Assembly (NCBI RefSeq): GCF_000632225.1 | Contig: NZ_JFYV01000005.1 | Span: 1-64,000 of the forward strand | Direction: 5' to 3' | DNA length: 64,000 nucleotides | From: Sphingomonas sp. RIT328 | GTDB taxonomy: Bacteria; Pseudomonadota; Alphaproteobacteria; Sphingomonadales; Sphingomonadaceae | In this document: one piece after another, positions 27,321-36,862 of the stretch | Layout of the letters: each line of letters starts with the position of its first letter | How positions within the stretch are numbered: the stretch's first letter is position 1 | Position numbers and translations under genes: made by a program | Notes under the pieces: generated by a model | What the model was told of the DNA's origin: nothing | What the model saw: only the letters and a program-made list of their open reading frames with translations | Databases searched by the model: none

Positions 27321-27614
27321 CTATTCGTCGACGATCGCGTCGATCGCCTCGGCCATCTCGATGTCGCGCCCCGACAGGCCGCCGGCATCGTGGGTGGTGA
27401 GCAGCACCTCGACGCGATTGTAGACGTTGCGCCATTCGGGGTGGTGGTTGGCCTTTTCGGCCATCAGCGCGACCTGCGTCATGAAGCCGAACGCCTCGAC
27501 GAAATCGGCGAAGACGAGGCTGCGGGTGATCGCGTCGCGCGATTCGTCATAATCCCATTCGGGCAGTCCATCGAGCGCATCGGCCCGTTCGGCTTCGCTA
27601 AGGGGCTCGATCAT
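27321..27614 (-). CDS. phhB: 4a-hydroxytetrahydrobiopterin dehydratase
   Basis: A 97-residue pterin carbinolamine dehydratase, which recycles the pterin cofactor of phenylalanine hydroxylase. The motif [29 protein letters not shown] contains the conserved catalytic histidines. The ATG at 27614 has AAGGAAG upstream and gives the normal length; a longer frame adds 17 unrelated residues. It links to the tyrosine operon 7-10 kb away, though the hydroxylase itself is not in view. Confidence 0.95.
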   Translation of the reverse strand: MIEPLSEAERADALDGLPEWDYDESRDAITRSLVFADFVEAFGFMTQVALMAEKANHHPEWRNVYNRVEVLLTTHDAGGLSGRDIEMAEAIDAIVDE

Positions 27615-27663
27615 CGGCGGTCTTCCTTGCTGGACGGAGAAGAGCCGCGGTATGGCGGGCGGC

Positions 27664-28074
27664 ATGAACGGGCAAGATGCTTATGGGCCGCCACCGCAGG
27701 CCGACGCGATCGAGGGCCTCGCCCGCGACGCGATCGCGCGGCTGCCCGCCGCCTTTGCCGCGCATCTCGGCGACGTCGTGCTGCTGGTCGAGGAGGAGGC
27801 GGATGCCGAGACGCTCGCCGACCTCGGCATCGATCATCCGCTCGATCTCACCGGCCTCTACCACGGCCGGCCGATCGGGGAGAAATCCTCGACCGATTCG
27901 GGCGCCTTGCCCGATCGCATCCACCTCTATCGGCAGGCAATCCTCGCCGAATGGGTGGAGACGGGGGTGCGGCTCGACGATCTCGTCCGCCATGTCACCA
28001 TCCATGAGATCGGCCATCATTTCGGCCTGTCGGACGACGACATGCACGCGCTCGAAGACGCGGTGGCCGATTGA
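27664..28074 (+). CDS. Zincin-like metallopeptidase family protein
   Basis: A 136-residue protein of the small bacterial zincin family (PF06262 type). The metal motif [11 protein letters not shown] lies near the C-terminus, preceded by VRHVTIHE and followed by an acidic helix. It starts at the ATG in MNGQDAY; another ATG four codons upstream is possible. Its stop overlaps the TTG start of ccmA, so it may be cotranslated with the haem exporter genes. No substrate is known for the family. Confidence 0.85.
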   Translation: MNGQDAYGPPPQADAIEGLARDAIARLPAAFAAHLGDVVLLVEEEADAETLADLGIDHPLDLTGLYHGRPIGEKSSTDSGALPDRIHLYRQAILAEWVETGVRLDDLVRHVTIHEIGHHFGLSDDDMHALEDAVAD

Positions 28075-28625
28075 CCGCGCTGCGCCTCGCCGATGTCGCC
28101 TGCCGGCGCGGCGGGCGTGAGCTGTTCGCCGGGATCGGCGTGGCGCTCGATGCGGGCGAGGCGGCGTTGGTCAGCGGCGCCAATGGCGTCGGCAAGTCGA
28201 GCCTGCTCCGCATCGCCGCCGGTCTGCTGCGTCCGGCCGCCGGTACGGTGACGCGCGACGGCGCGGTGGCGCTGCTCGGCGAGGCGCATGCGCTCGACCC
28301 CGAACTGCCGCTGGCGCGGGCGCTCCGCTTCTGGATCGGGTCGCGCGTTTCGATGGCGCTGGCGGCGCTGGCGCTCGAGCCGCTCGCCGAGGTGCCGGTC
28401 GCCATGCTGTCGACCGGGCAGCGGCGCCGGGCCGGAATGGCGCGGATCGTCGGCGCGGATGCGCCGATCTGGTTGCTCGACGAGCCCGCCAACGGGCTGG
28501 ACAAGGCGGGCGTGGCGCGGATCGCGGCGCTGATCGCGACGCATCGCGCCGCGGGCGGCATCGCGGTGGTCGCGACGCATCAGCCGATCGCGCTGCCCGA
28601 CGCATTGCAGGTGGCGCTCGGCTGA
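28071..28625 (+). CDS. ccmA: Cytochrome c biogenesis ATPase CcmA
   Basis: A 184-residue ABC ATPase of the CcmA type, which with CcmB handles haem delivery for cytochrome c maturation. Walker A is SGANGVGKSS, the signature is LSTGQRRRAGMAR (characteristic of CcmA rather than LSGGQ), Walker B WLLDEPANGLD and H-loop ATHQP. The start is TTG overlapping the stop of the zincin gene (TTGA); no ATG fits. The stop overlaps the ccmB start by one base. Confidence 0.92.
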   Translation: MTALRLADVACRRGGRELFAGIGVALDAGEAALVSGANGVGKSSLLRIAAGLLRPAAGTVTRDGAVALLGEAHALDPELPLARALRFWIGSRVSMALAALALEPLAEVPVAMLSTGQRRRAGMARIVGADAPIWLLDEPANGLDKAGVARIAALIATHRAAGGIAVVATHQPIALPDALQVALG

Positions 28626-29266
28626 TGCGGGCAACCGTGATCATCACGCGCGACCTCCGCCGTGCCTGGGCGGGGGGAGGGCTGTGGTGGCCGGTCGCCT
28701 TCTTCCTGCTCGTCGCGACGCTCTTCCCCTTCGCGGTCGGCCCCGATGCCGCGCTGCTGACGCGGATCGGCGGCGGCGTGATCTGGGCGGCGGCGCTGCT
28801 CGCCGCGCTGCTGCCGGTCGAGCGGCTGGTCGCGCCCGATGTCGAGGCGGGGGTGATCGATCAATATGTCGTGCGCGGCGTGCCGCTTGCGCTGGTCGCG
28901 GGCGCCAAGATCGCCGCGCATTGGCTCGGCTTCGCACCGCCGCTGATGCTCGCCGCCTTGATCGCTGCGGGGCTGTTCGACCTGCCGGCGGCGGTGCTGC
29001 TGCGGATCGAGCTGGGGCTGGCGATCGGTACGCCGGGATTGGCGGCGCTGGGCGTCGCGACCGCCGCCTTGGTCGCCGGGCTGCGTGGCAGCGGCGCGGT
29101 GGCGGGGCTGGTGATGATGCCGCTCGCGGTGCCGCTGCTGATCTTCGGTGCGGGCGCCCTCGACGGCGGTGCGGCGGCGATGAAGCTGCTCGCCGCGGTC
29201 AGCCTGGTGTTGACCGCCGGCGCGCCGTGGATCGCCGCCGCGGCGATCCGCAGCGGCATGGATTAG
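28625..29266 (+). CDS. ccmB: Haem exporter permease CcmB
   Basis: A 213-residue membrane protein with about six helices. The N-terminal IITRDLRRAWAGGGLWWPVAFFLLVATLFPFAVGP and the internal DVEAGVIDQYVVRGVPLALVAGAKIAAHW are CcmB family features. It begins at the A of the ccmA TGA. The remaining ccm genes (ccmC, E, F, G, H) are not in the window, so ccmAB stands apart here. Confidence 0.93.
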   Translation: MRATVIITRDLRRAWAGGGLWWPVAFFLLVATLFPFAVGPDAALLTRIGGGVIWAAALLAALLPVERLVAPDVEAGVIDQYVVRGVPLALVAGAKIAAHWLGFAPPLMLAALIAAGLFDLPAAVLLRIELGLAIGTPGLAALGVATAALVAGLRGSGAVAGLVMMPLAVPLLIFGAGALDGGAAAMKLLAAVSLVLTAGAPWIAAAAIRSGMD

Positions 29267-29273
29267 TCGACGC

Positions 29274-29480
29274 TTAAGACTTCGACCCGCCGTCCGAAGC
29301 ATAGACCATCGCCGCCGCCGTCCCGGTCGCCGGCTTCAGGTGGAACCACTCCGGCCGATCGATCGCGGTCAGAAACGCCAGCACGGTCAGACCGAACATC
29401 AACAGCGCAAGGCGGCCCCACAGCGGATTGGGCTCGGCATCGTCATGCGCGGTATTGGCGAAATCGTCCTGCGGTCGCAT
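29274..29480 (-). CDS. Small single-pass membrane protein, function unknown
   Basis: A 68-residue protein with an acidic N-terminus (DDFANTAHDDAEPNPLWG), one membrane helix (LALLMFGLTVLAFLTAI) and a polar tail. Convergent with ccmB, seven bases apart. The clear topology and ATG start favour a real gene; no family is recognised. Confidence 0.6.
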   Translation of the reverse strand: MRPQDDFANTAHDDAEPNPLWGRLALLMFGLTVLAFLTAIDRPEWFHLKPATGTAAAMVYASDGGSKS

Positions 29481-29579
29481 CCATTGCCTCCATAAAGCGG
29501 TCAGGCATCATATAGGCGGACAAGTCTTCCGGACGACGAGCGTTTCGTAACGTTTGTTTGCTGCGCTGCACCACGCGGC

Positions 29580-30449
29580 TCAGCGCCGCCAGCGCGCCCA
29601 GATCGCGGTCGGCAGCGTCAGCCCGCGCGCTTCCTCGCGGACGCCGAGCTCGCCCGCCTCGACGGTGCCGGGCAGGTCGGCGAAGGCCTGGCGGAGCAGC
29701 TCGCCGATCGCCAGCGCCGACATCCGCACCGCATAGACGGTGAGGAAGACGAAGCGGCTGTTGGCGTCGACCAGCTTGCGGCAGTCGGCGATCAGGCGCG
29801 GCAGATCCTCCTCCAGCCGCCACAATTCGCCCTCCGGCCCGCGCCCGTATTTGGGCGGATCGAGCAGGATGCCGTCATAGCGGCGCTGGCGACGCACCTC
29901 GCGTGCGACGAACTTGACCGCGTCGTCGACGATCCAGCGGATCGGCGCCTCGGTCATCCCCGACAATATGGCATTGCCGCGCGCCGCCTCGACCGATTTC
30001 TTCGAAGCGTCGACGTGCACCATCTTCGCCCCCGCGGTCGCCATCGCCAGCGTGCCGACGCCGGTATAGCCGAACAGGTTGAGGCATTCGGGCGTGTCGA
30101 GATCGGCGACCTGCTCGCGCATCCAGCGCCAGATCGGCGGCATGTCGGCGAAGAAACCGAGGTGGCGGAACGGCGTCGGCAGCGCGGTGAAGCGCACCTC
30201 GTTCCATTTGAGCGGCCAGCCTTCGCGCGGCACCGGTTCGCTGAACACCCAGCGGCCGCCGCCGTCCTCGTCGCTCGCCGGCACGAACTCGCCGTGCGCG
30301 CGCCACGTCTCGGTGGCGGGTGCCCACATCGCTTGCGGTTCCGGGCGGATGAAGCGGAACCGGCCGTAGCGTTCGAGCTTGCGGCCGTTGCCCGAATCGA
30401 CCAGCCCGTAATCGGCCCAGGGCTCGCCGATCAGCGTATCGAGCCTCAT
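29580..30449 (-). CDS. Class I SAM-dependent methyltransferase, 23S rRNA RlmI-like
   Basis: A 289-residue methyltransferase. After an N-terminal domain (to about residue 110) the SAM site appears as LNLFGYTGVGTLAMATAGAKMVHVDASKKSVEAAR; the catalytic segment ILLDPPKYGRGPEG has the DPPK motif of RNA cytosine-5 / RlmI-like enzymes. No PUA domain is seen, so it is a shorter relative. It overlaps the thrC stop by ATGA and so is expressed with it. Confidence 0.85.
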   Translation of the reverse strand: MRLDTLIGEPWADYGLVDSGNGRKLERYGRFRFIRPEPQAMWAPATETWRAHGEFVPASDEDGGGRWVFSEPVPREGWPLKWNEVRFTALPTPFRHLGFFADMPPIWRWMREQVADLDTPECLNLFGYTGVGTLAMATAGAKMVHVDASKKSVEAARGNAILSGMTEAPIRWIVDDAVKFVAREVRRQRRYDGILLDPPKYGRGPEGELWRLEEDLPRLIADCRKLVDANSRFVFLTVYAVRMSALAIGELLRQAFADLPGTVEAGELGVREEARGLTLPTAIWARWRR

Positions 30450-31837
30450 GCCCGTGGCACCGCGCGTGCGGCGATATAGTCGGTGACCGCCTCGAACGTG
30501 CCGGGCAGCGTGACGAACCGCTCCTCGCGCTCGAACAGGTCGCCAATCCGGCCGGGCAGCGCCGGCCGCTGGCCGGTGGCGCGCTCGACCGCGTCGCGGA
30601 ACTTGGCGGGGTGGGCGGTGGCGAGCGTCACCACCGGCACGTCGCTGGCATGGCGGCGCGCGGCGGCGAGCGCGATCGCGGTATGCGGATCGATCACCTG
30701 CCCGGCATGCTCGTGCGCCCAGCGCATCGCCAGCGTCATGTCGTCGAGGTCGACGCGGTCGCTGGCGAACAGCGCCGCGCCCTTGTGCTGCGAATCGGTC
30801 AGCCGCATCGCGCCGGACGATTCGAAGCCCTGCATCTGCGCGGCGAGCGCGCCGCCGTCGCGGGCACCGAGATCGTAGAGCAGGCGTTCGAAATTGGAGC
30901 TGACCTGGATGTCCATCGACGGCGTCGGCGTCTGCTGGACGATGCCCTTGCTATAGTCGCCGGCCGAGATGGCGCGATGGAGAATGTCGTTGACGTTGGT
31001 CGCGACGATCAGCTTGGCGACCGGCAGGCCCATCTGCGCCGCGACATAGCCGGCGAAGACGTCGCCGAAATTGCCGGTCGGCACCGAGAAGGCGACGCTG
31101 CGCTCCGGCGCGCCGAGCCGCACTGCGGCGTAGAAATAATAGACCACCTGCGCCATCAGCCGCGCCCAGTTGATCGAATTGACCGCCGACAGCGCGAACC
31201 GGCCGGCGAAGCCGGGATCGTTGAACATCCGCTTGACCAGCGCCTGGGCGGCGTCGAAATCGCCCTCGATCGCGATGTTATGGACGTTGGGGGCGAGTAC
31301 CGTCGTCATCTGCCGACGCTGCACGTCGGACACGCGCCCGGCGGGGTGGAGCATGAAAATGTCGACCCCGGCGCGGCCCGCCAGCGCATCGATCGCCGCC
31401 GATCCGGTGTCGCCGCTCGTCGCGCCGACGACGGTCAGGTGCCGGTCGCTGCCGGCGAGGAAGCGTTCGAACAACAGCCCGAGCAATTGCAGCGCGACGT
31501 CCTTGAACGCCAGCGTCGGCCCGTGGAACAGCTCGAGCAGCCAGCGGTCATGGTCGAGCTGGACGAGCGGCGTCACCGCGGCATGGCTGAACCGGCCATA
31601 GGCCTGCGCGCACAGCGCCTTCAGCTCCGCGGGGGTGAGCGCGTCGCCGACGAACGGCGTCATCACCGCGACCGCGGTATCGACATAGGACAGATTGGCG
31701 AGCCCGGCGATCGCCTCGCGGCTGAGGCTCGGCCAATGGTCGGGCAGATAGAGCCCGCCGTCGGACGCCAGTCCGGCCAAAGTGACGTCGCGGAAATCGA
31801 GCGCGGGCGCGGCGCCGCGGGTGCTGACATAACGCAT
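30446..31837 (-). CDS. thrC: Threonine synthase
   Basis: A PLP enzyme making threonine from O-phosphohomoserine. The 463-residue protein starts MRYVSTRG, has the PLP lysine in GPTLAFKDVALQLLG, the phosphate loop GATSGDTGSAAIDA, and SVPTGNFGDVFAGYVA. These match the long-form bacterial ThrC. It leads a two-gene operon with the methyltransferase. Confidence 0.97.
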   Translation of the reverse strand: MRYVSTRGAAPALDFRDVTLAGLASDGGLYLPDHWPSLSREAIAGLANLSYVDTAVAVMTPFVGDALTPAELKALCAQAYGRFSHAAVTPLVQLDHDRWLLELFHGPTLAFKDVALQLLGLLFERFLAGSDRHLTVVGATSGDTGSAAIDALAGRAGVDIFMLHPAGRVSDVQRRQMTTVLAPNVHNIAIEGDFDAAQALVKRMFNDPGFAGRFALSAVNSINWARLMAQVVYYFYAAVRLGAPERSVAFSVPTGNFGDVFAGYVAAQMGLPVAKLIVATNVNDILHRAISAGDYSKGIVQQTPTPSMDIQVSSNFERLLYDLGARDGGALAAQMQGFESSGAMRLTDSQHKGAALFASDRVDLDDMTLAMRWAHEHAGQVIDPHTAIALAAARRHASDVPVVTLATAHPAKFRDAVERATGQRPALPGRIGDLFEREERFVTLPGTFEAVTDYIAARAVPRA

Positions 31838-32031
31838 CGCCGCTGGGTAGCGGCCCGCAGCAGGCGGGGCAACGCCGGCGTGCTTGGGGGCAGGGGCGGT
31901 CCTGCTATCGACGCGCCGGCATAAGCGACGGGATTTGCCTACGGCCGCAAGGGCGCGGGCGGTGTGCCCCGACGCTGCGGGGACGCGCGTCCGCCCTTGC
32001 CGATCGCCGCAGACGGCATAGGGTGTGCATC

Positions 32032-32274
32032 ATGGCCAATTTCGACGACAGCTACGATCCCGAACTCGGCGCCGCCTGCAACCGGCTCGCCGCCTTCGTC
32101 GAGCCGCTGCCCGCGGGCGGGCTGATCGATCCGGCGTCGGGCCTCACCGAAGCCGACCTCGCGCTGATCCTCCGCCGTCTCTACGCGACGCGTCATGCCG
32201 AGGCGCCGGGAACGCCGCCGGCGGCGCCGCGGCCGGTGTCGCGTGCCTCGGTGCCGATCACCGCGAGGGAGTGA
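32032..32274 (+). CDS. Small soluble protein, function unknown
   Basis: An 80-residue acidic protein (MANFDDSYDPELGAACNRL) with a helix-rich middle (LTEADLALILRRLYATRHAE) and a Pro/Ala tail. It starts at the ATG; a GTG three codons upstream is also in frame. The coding look is better than any overlapping frame. No family recognised. The 242 bases to the next gene show no clear gene. Confidence 0.5.
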   Translation: MANFDDSYDPELGAACNRLAAFVEPLPAGGLIDPASGLTEADLALILRRLYATRHAEAPGTPPAAPRPVSRASVPITARE

Positions 32275-32516
32275 GGGGGCTGCGCCAAGCGCCGTTCCGT
32301 GTCGCAGGCCTTCGCGGACAGCGTATCGACACCGAAGCGAGGCCCCGCCTCGCCTGCTGATTGCAAAATACGCCCGCCGAGTCCGGGCAATCGGTTGCTC
32401 ACCTATAAAGGCATCAGGCACGGCAACGATCCGGCAGCCGTCGGATGGGATGGACCATGCGAGCCCGGCCGCTGCTTGCCTGCCATCGGCAATCAGGCCG
32501 AAGGAGGACGCAGGCG

Positions 32517-35500
32517 ATGTATCCAAGTCATTGTGCGACGGCCGTTCTTCGGCAAGGCACCTCGCTGATCGCGATGCTGATCGCGCTCGCCGCGCCGGCC
32601 TACGCGCAGGAGGGGGCGCCGGGGGCGCAGGCGGCGACCGATCGGCAAAGGTCCGAGCCGTCTGAGACGATGGAAAAGCCTTCGCAGCCGGCGCAGGACA
32701 ATGGCGATCATCGCAGCGACATCATCATCACCGGTACGTTGTTTCGCGATTCGAACGTCACGTTGATCTCGCCGGCGACGGTAATCACCGCGGCAACGCT
32801 GGAGCGGGCAAACATCACCACCGCGCAGGAGGCGGTGCGTTCGGTGTCGGCGGACAGCGCCGGATCGATCTCGACCGCATTCCGGTCCGGTTTCTCGGCG
32901 GGCGGCGCGGCGGTGTCGCTACGCGGTCTTGGCGTTTCGTCGACCGTGATACTGATCGACGGGCTGCGATCGGCGAACTTCCCGCTGCTCGACGATGGGC
33001 ACAATGCGTATGTCGACCTCAACTCGATCCCGTTCAGCATCGTCGATCATGTCGAGGTGCTGAAAGACGGCGCCTCATCGACCTATGGCGCCGACGCGAT
33101 CGGCGGCGTGGTCAATTTGATCAGCAAGAAACATTTCGAAGGGGTCGAGGGGGCGATCCAGGGCGGCACGACGGCATATGGCGACGGATCCCGTTACCGA
33201 GCATCGCTGACCGTCGGTTATGGCGATTACACCGCGAAGGGATGGAACCTCTATCTAAATAGCGAATATACTTCCGACGGATACATAACCAATCACGCGC
33301 GAGGGTATCCGTTCAACACGATAGACTTGCGGCGGAGTGGATTAAGCGATGGCAACGGGAATCACAGTTCGCTGCTGATACCCAATCCGGAAGCGGTCGT
33401 TACCCGGGTTCGGCAGCGCGATCTCAACAATCCGCTCGCCGGCTACACCGGCAAGCAGGACGTGGTCCATCGTTATCAACTCCTCGACCCCGCCAGCTGT
33501 CCCCGTGGTACCTTCATCGTGTCTGACGGACCCGCGCAGGGGACGGGTTGTGCGCATGATTTGATCGACGAATATGCGATCCTCCAGCCGCGGCAGCAAC
33601 GGTATTCGACCACAGCGCATTTCACCACACGTCTCGGTGAGCATTACGAAGCGTTCGCAACCGGCAGCTATTCCCATTCGGAAGTCACGATCCCGGGCTC
33701 GCCGTCGTCGATCCGCCAAACACAGCCGTTCGCGGCGTCACCGTCATTGGCATCGAACAATCCAGGGATCGTCCTTCCCGTCTATGTCTGCTCGGCAGGA
33801 GTCGATTGCTCCACTGCTGCGGATCGACGGTTGAATCCGAACAATCCCTATGCCGTCCCCGCGGCCGATCCTCATAACAGTGCCGCGCGCATCTATTATC
33901 TCTTCGGCGATATTCCCCGCAGCAGCTATCGCTATGTCGACGTCTTTCGCGGGTCGGCGGGCCTGTCCGGTCAACTTGGCAACGGCTTCAGCTTCCGGCT
34001 CAATGGCGTTTATGCCCGCGACGATTTCAGCATCACGCAATATGGCGCTTTGCACATCCCGGGGCTGCTCCAAGCCATCAATACCGGCGCCTATGACTTC
34101 GTCCATCCAGATCGCAACACCGCCGCGGTACGCCGGCAAATCTCACCCGATCATACCACCCGATCCAATTCGACGATCGCCACCGTCGGGGGTTCGCTGA
34201 TCAAGGTTTTGACCACTCTGCCGGGTGGCGATTTCAATGTCGGCGCCGGTTTTCAGCTTCGCCGGGAAACCCTCCTCAACCGCAATCAGAATGCGGGGAT
34301 GGACTATTATGGCCTGAACTCATCTTCGGCCAGTGGCCGGCAGACCGTGATGGCCGGGTTCTTCGAAGTCGATGCACCCTTTCGCCAGGCCATCGACCTC
34401 AATATATCCGGCCGTTACGACCACTAATCTCAAGGTTATAGCCACTTCTCTCCAAAGGTCGGCATCAAAGTAACGCCGAAAGAGGCGATCGCGTTTCGCG
34501 CTACCTATTCGCAAGGGTTCCGTGCGCCGACCTTTGCCGAAAACAATCCGGTGAGTAACTATGCAGGCTTCTCGCCCTACACACCCGAGGGCAGCTTCGT
34601 CGCGGCACATCAGGCTAACCCGGTTTATGCCTATAAATATTCTATCGGCAGTGCAGCCCGCGGAAATGCGGACCTCCTTCCGGAAGTGTCGCGTAGCATA
34701 ACCTTCGGCACGATACTCAGGCCGACCCCATGGTTCAGCCTTACGGTCGATTATTACAACATAAAAAAATCGAATTTGATTGTCAGCGGCCCGCTGCGCG
34801 CCGACGCGATCGCCGCTTATTACAGACAAACCACTCAAGCCGCCGGTTGTGCGGCGCTCGCTGCGGTCGGTCCAGGCTATCGATGCAATATCGTCGATGT
34901 ACCTGACCCACTCGCCCCCGATACGTTGCCACGCCTGCTCGTTTTCGATGTGCCCTTCGTCAACGCAAATTATGAGGTCAGTTCCGGTCTCGACATGCAG
35001 GGGGCGCTCAACGTTCCGCTTTCTCAGGACGTTCGGCTGATCAGCCGTATCGACGTCACCCGGGTATTGCGGCTCGACCTCGTCACCCCTGCGGGCGTCA
35101 TAGAGAAATATGCCGGAACGCTCGGGCCCAACGACTTGTCTTCGGGAAGCGGCACCCCGCGCGTGCGTGGCAACTGGCAGAACGCAGTGGAGATCGGCGC
35201 CTTCTCGCTCGCCGCGACCACCTATTACGTAAGTCGCATCAAGCAGGTTGCTGCCGACGAGATCACACCGGTCGATGGTGTTATCGATCTGTCGTGCCAG
35301 CATACGTTGGTACCGTTGCTGCCGGGCGCCGACCCCAGACAGCATTGCTTCATTCGCCCCTTCATCTACGTCGATCTCAATGCCGGGGTGAAGGTGGGCG
35401 ATCAGATGCGTTTCTTCGTCAACGTCCAGAACGTGACCAATGCACGCGCCCCGCTGGCGGCGGGCGCCTATCCCAGTGCACCCAATTATCTCATCAGTTG

Positions 35501-35558
35501 GCATTATGCCGGCGTCGTCGGACGGAACTTCAGCGCTGGCGCCAGTTTCACCTTCTAA
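32517..35558 (+). pseudogene. TonB-dependent receptor interrupted by one in-frame TAA
   Basis: A full TonB-dependent receptor frame of 1013 sense positions broken only by TAA at 34425-34427 (codon 637). Upstream: a signal peptide (LIALAAPAYAQ), TonB-box-like SDIIITG, and a plug with VSLRGLGVSSTVILIDGLRSANFP and STYGADAIGGVVNLISK. The barrel motif GRYDH ends at the stop, and the same frame continues SQGYSHFSPKVGIKVTPKEA, FRATYSQGFRAPTF and on to a terminal ...GASFTF. The stop stands where a Tyr codon is usual. The start has AAGGAGG upstream. The region from about 33.2 kb is richer in A/T than its surroundings. It is a recent pseudogene, a sequencing error or a suppressed stop. Confidence 0.88.
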
Positions 35559-35719
35559 CCAGTCGCTGTTGGGCTACTGCGAGATTCTTCCATGACCGCA
35601 TAGCCTCTCATGTCTTGCTCAGGGACGGCGTTGTATTTGCGCTGGTATTACCGTCCCGCCCGCGGCAGTCTCGCGCCGGACGCTCAGCGCGCGCCGAGCT
35701 TTGCCGCAGGAGACAATCG

Positions 35720-36862
35720 ATCCCCATTCTCTTCCTCGCAGTCGTTCAGGCCGTGGCGGCCATTGCTGCGCCGCCGGCGGCGCCGGCGGAGGATATCGTC
35801 GTCCTCGGGCGCAGCATCGACGCGGCGAAGACATCGCTGGCGGCCTGTATCGCGCGCCAGTGTCCGCCCGACGAGGAGATCAAGGCGTCGCTGCTCGTCG
35901 CGTCACGCCAATTCCTCGCCGGCGATTATGTCGGGGCGCGCAGCGGCCTGCTTGCGACGCGGCGGCGCAACGCGCGCTTCGATTCGCGCTATCCCCATGA
36001 CGTTGCCGACGTGCACCGCGCGCTCAACCTCATGTCGACGCTAGACGGGCGTGGCGAGTCGGCGCGGCTTTCCGGCCTCGACGCGACCGACGCGCTGCGC
36101 AGTGGCCTTGCCGCCGACGATCCGGCGATCCTGCTGCAACGGCTCGACAGCGGCAGCCAGCTCGCGCACGACGGGCGGATCATCGGCGCCCGCCAGATCT
36201 TCAACGACGTCGCCGCCCGCGCGCATCGGGCCGGTCAGATCGACGTCGAGGCCCAGGCGCTGTTCCGCGGCGCCGCGACCTATGCCGCGCTTGCCGAGGT
36301 CGACCCCAGTTACCGCGCCACCGCGCAGAGCTGGGTGAGCCGGATCGAGTCACGGCGCGAGCCCGGCTTCGACCGCTATCGCGATGGCCTGCTGCTGCTC
36401 AAGGCGCGACTGGCCGCGGGCCGGCAGCACGGCAAGGCCGCAGCCCGGGCGCTGCGCGATGCCCCGGCGGTCGCCGAAGCGGTGCTGTTGTACGAGCCCG
36501 ACTTCACCTACCAGGCCCCTGCGTTGGCGACGAACCTCGGCGGGACCAGCAATGCGTCGCCGGAATGGGCCGACGTCGCCTTCTGGGTGGCGCACGACGG
36601 ATCGGTGGCCGATCTGCGCCTGGTCGGCCAATCGCAAAGCCCGCCCGGGTCGTGGCTGGCGCGCAAGACGAAGGCGGTCGAGCAACGGCGATATGCCCCG
36701 GTGACTCCAGGCGGCGATGCTCGCGGCCTTTATCAGGTCGAGCGCTATTCGATCGTCTATCCACTGGCGCCGACCAGCGAATCGCGCATCCCAACGCGCT
36801 CTCCGCAGGGGCGGATCGAGACGACCGACCTCACCGCCATCTCCACGCCGCCCGCGCCATGA
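35720..36862 (+). CDS. Exported protein with TonB C-terminal-like domain
   Basis: About 380 residues. A signal peptide is evident (PILFLAVVQAVAAIAAPPAA), then an alpha-helical middle of TPR-like character (FLAGDYVGARSGLLATRR, QALFRGAATYAALAEV). The C-terminus (VAFWVAHDGSVADLRLVGQSQ ... QRRYAPVTPGG) resembles the TonB C-terminal fold that contacts receptors. The start is uncertain: a good AGGAG (35708-35712) precedes an ATC codon at 35720, which gives a clean signal peptide; alternatives are TTG at 35615 and GTG at 35753. It follows a TonB receptor and overlaps an esterase by ATGA. Confidence 0.75.
   Translation: MPILFLAVVQAVAAIAAPPAAPAEDIVVLGRSIDAAKTSLAACIARQCPPDEEIKASLLVASRQFLAGDYVGARSGLLATRRRNARFDSRYPHDVADVHRALNLMSTLDGRGESARLSGLDATDALRSGLAADDPAILLQRLDSGSQLAHDGRIIGARQIFNDVAARAHRAGQIDVEAQALFRGAATYAALAEVDPSYRATAQSWVSRIESRREPGFDRYRDGLLLLKARLAAGRQHGKAAARALRDAPAVAEAVLLYEPDFTYQAPALATNLGGTSNASPEWADVAFWVAHDGSVADLRLVGQSQSPPGSWLARKTKAVEQRRYAPVTPGGDARGLYQVERYSIVYPLAPTSESRIPTRSPQGRIETTDLTAISTPPAP

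Noticed and set aside
34551..35558. Separate gene for the second half of the interrupted receptor
   Set aside because: The sequence continues the same frame upstream of its first ATG back to the TAA with barrel motifs; there is no own signal peptide, so it is part of the broken receptor.
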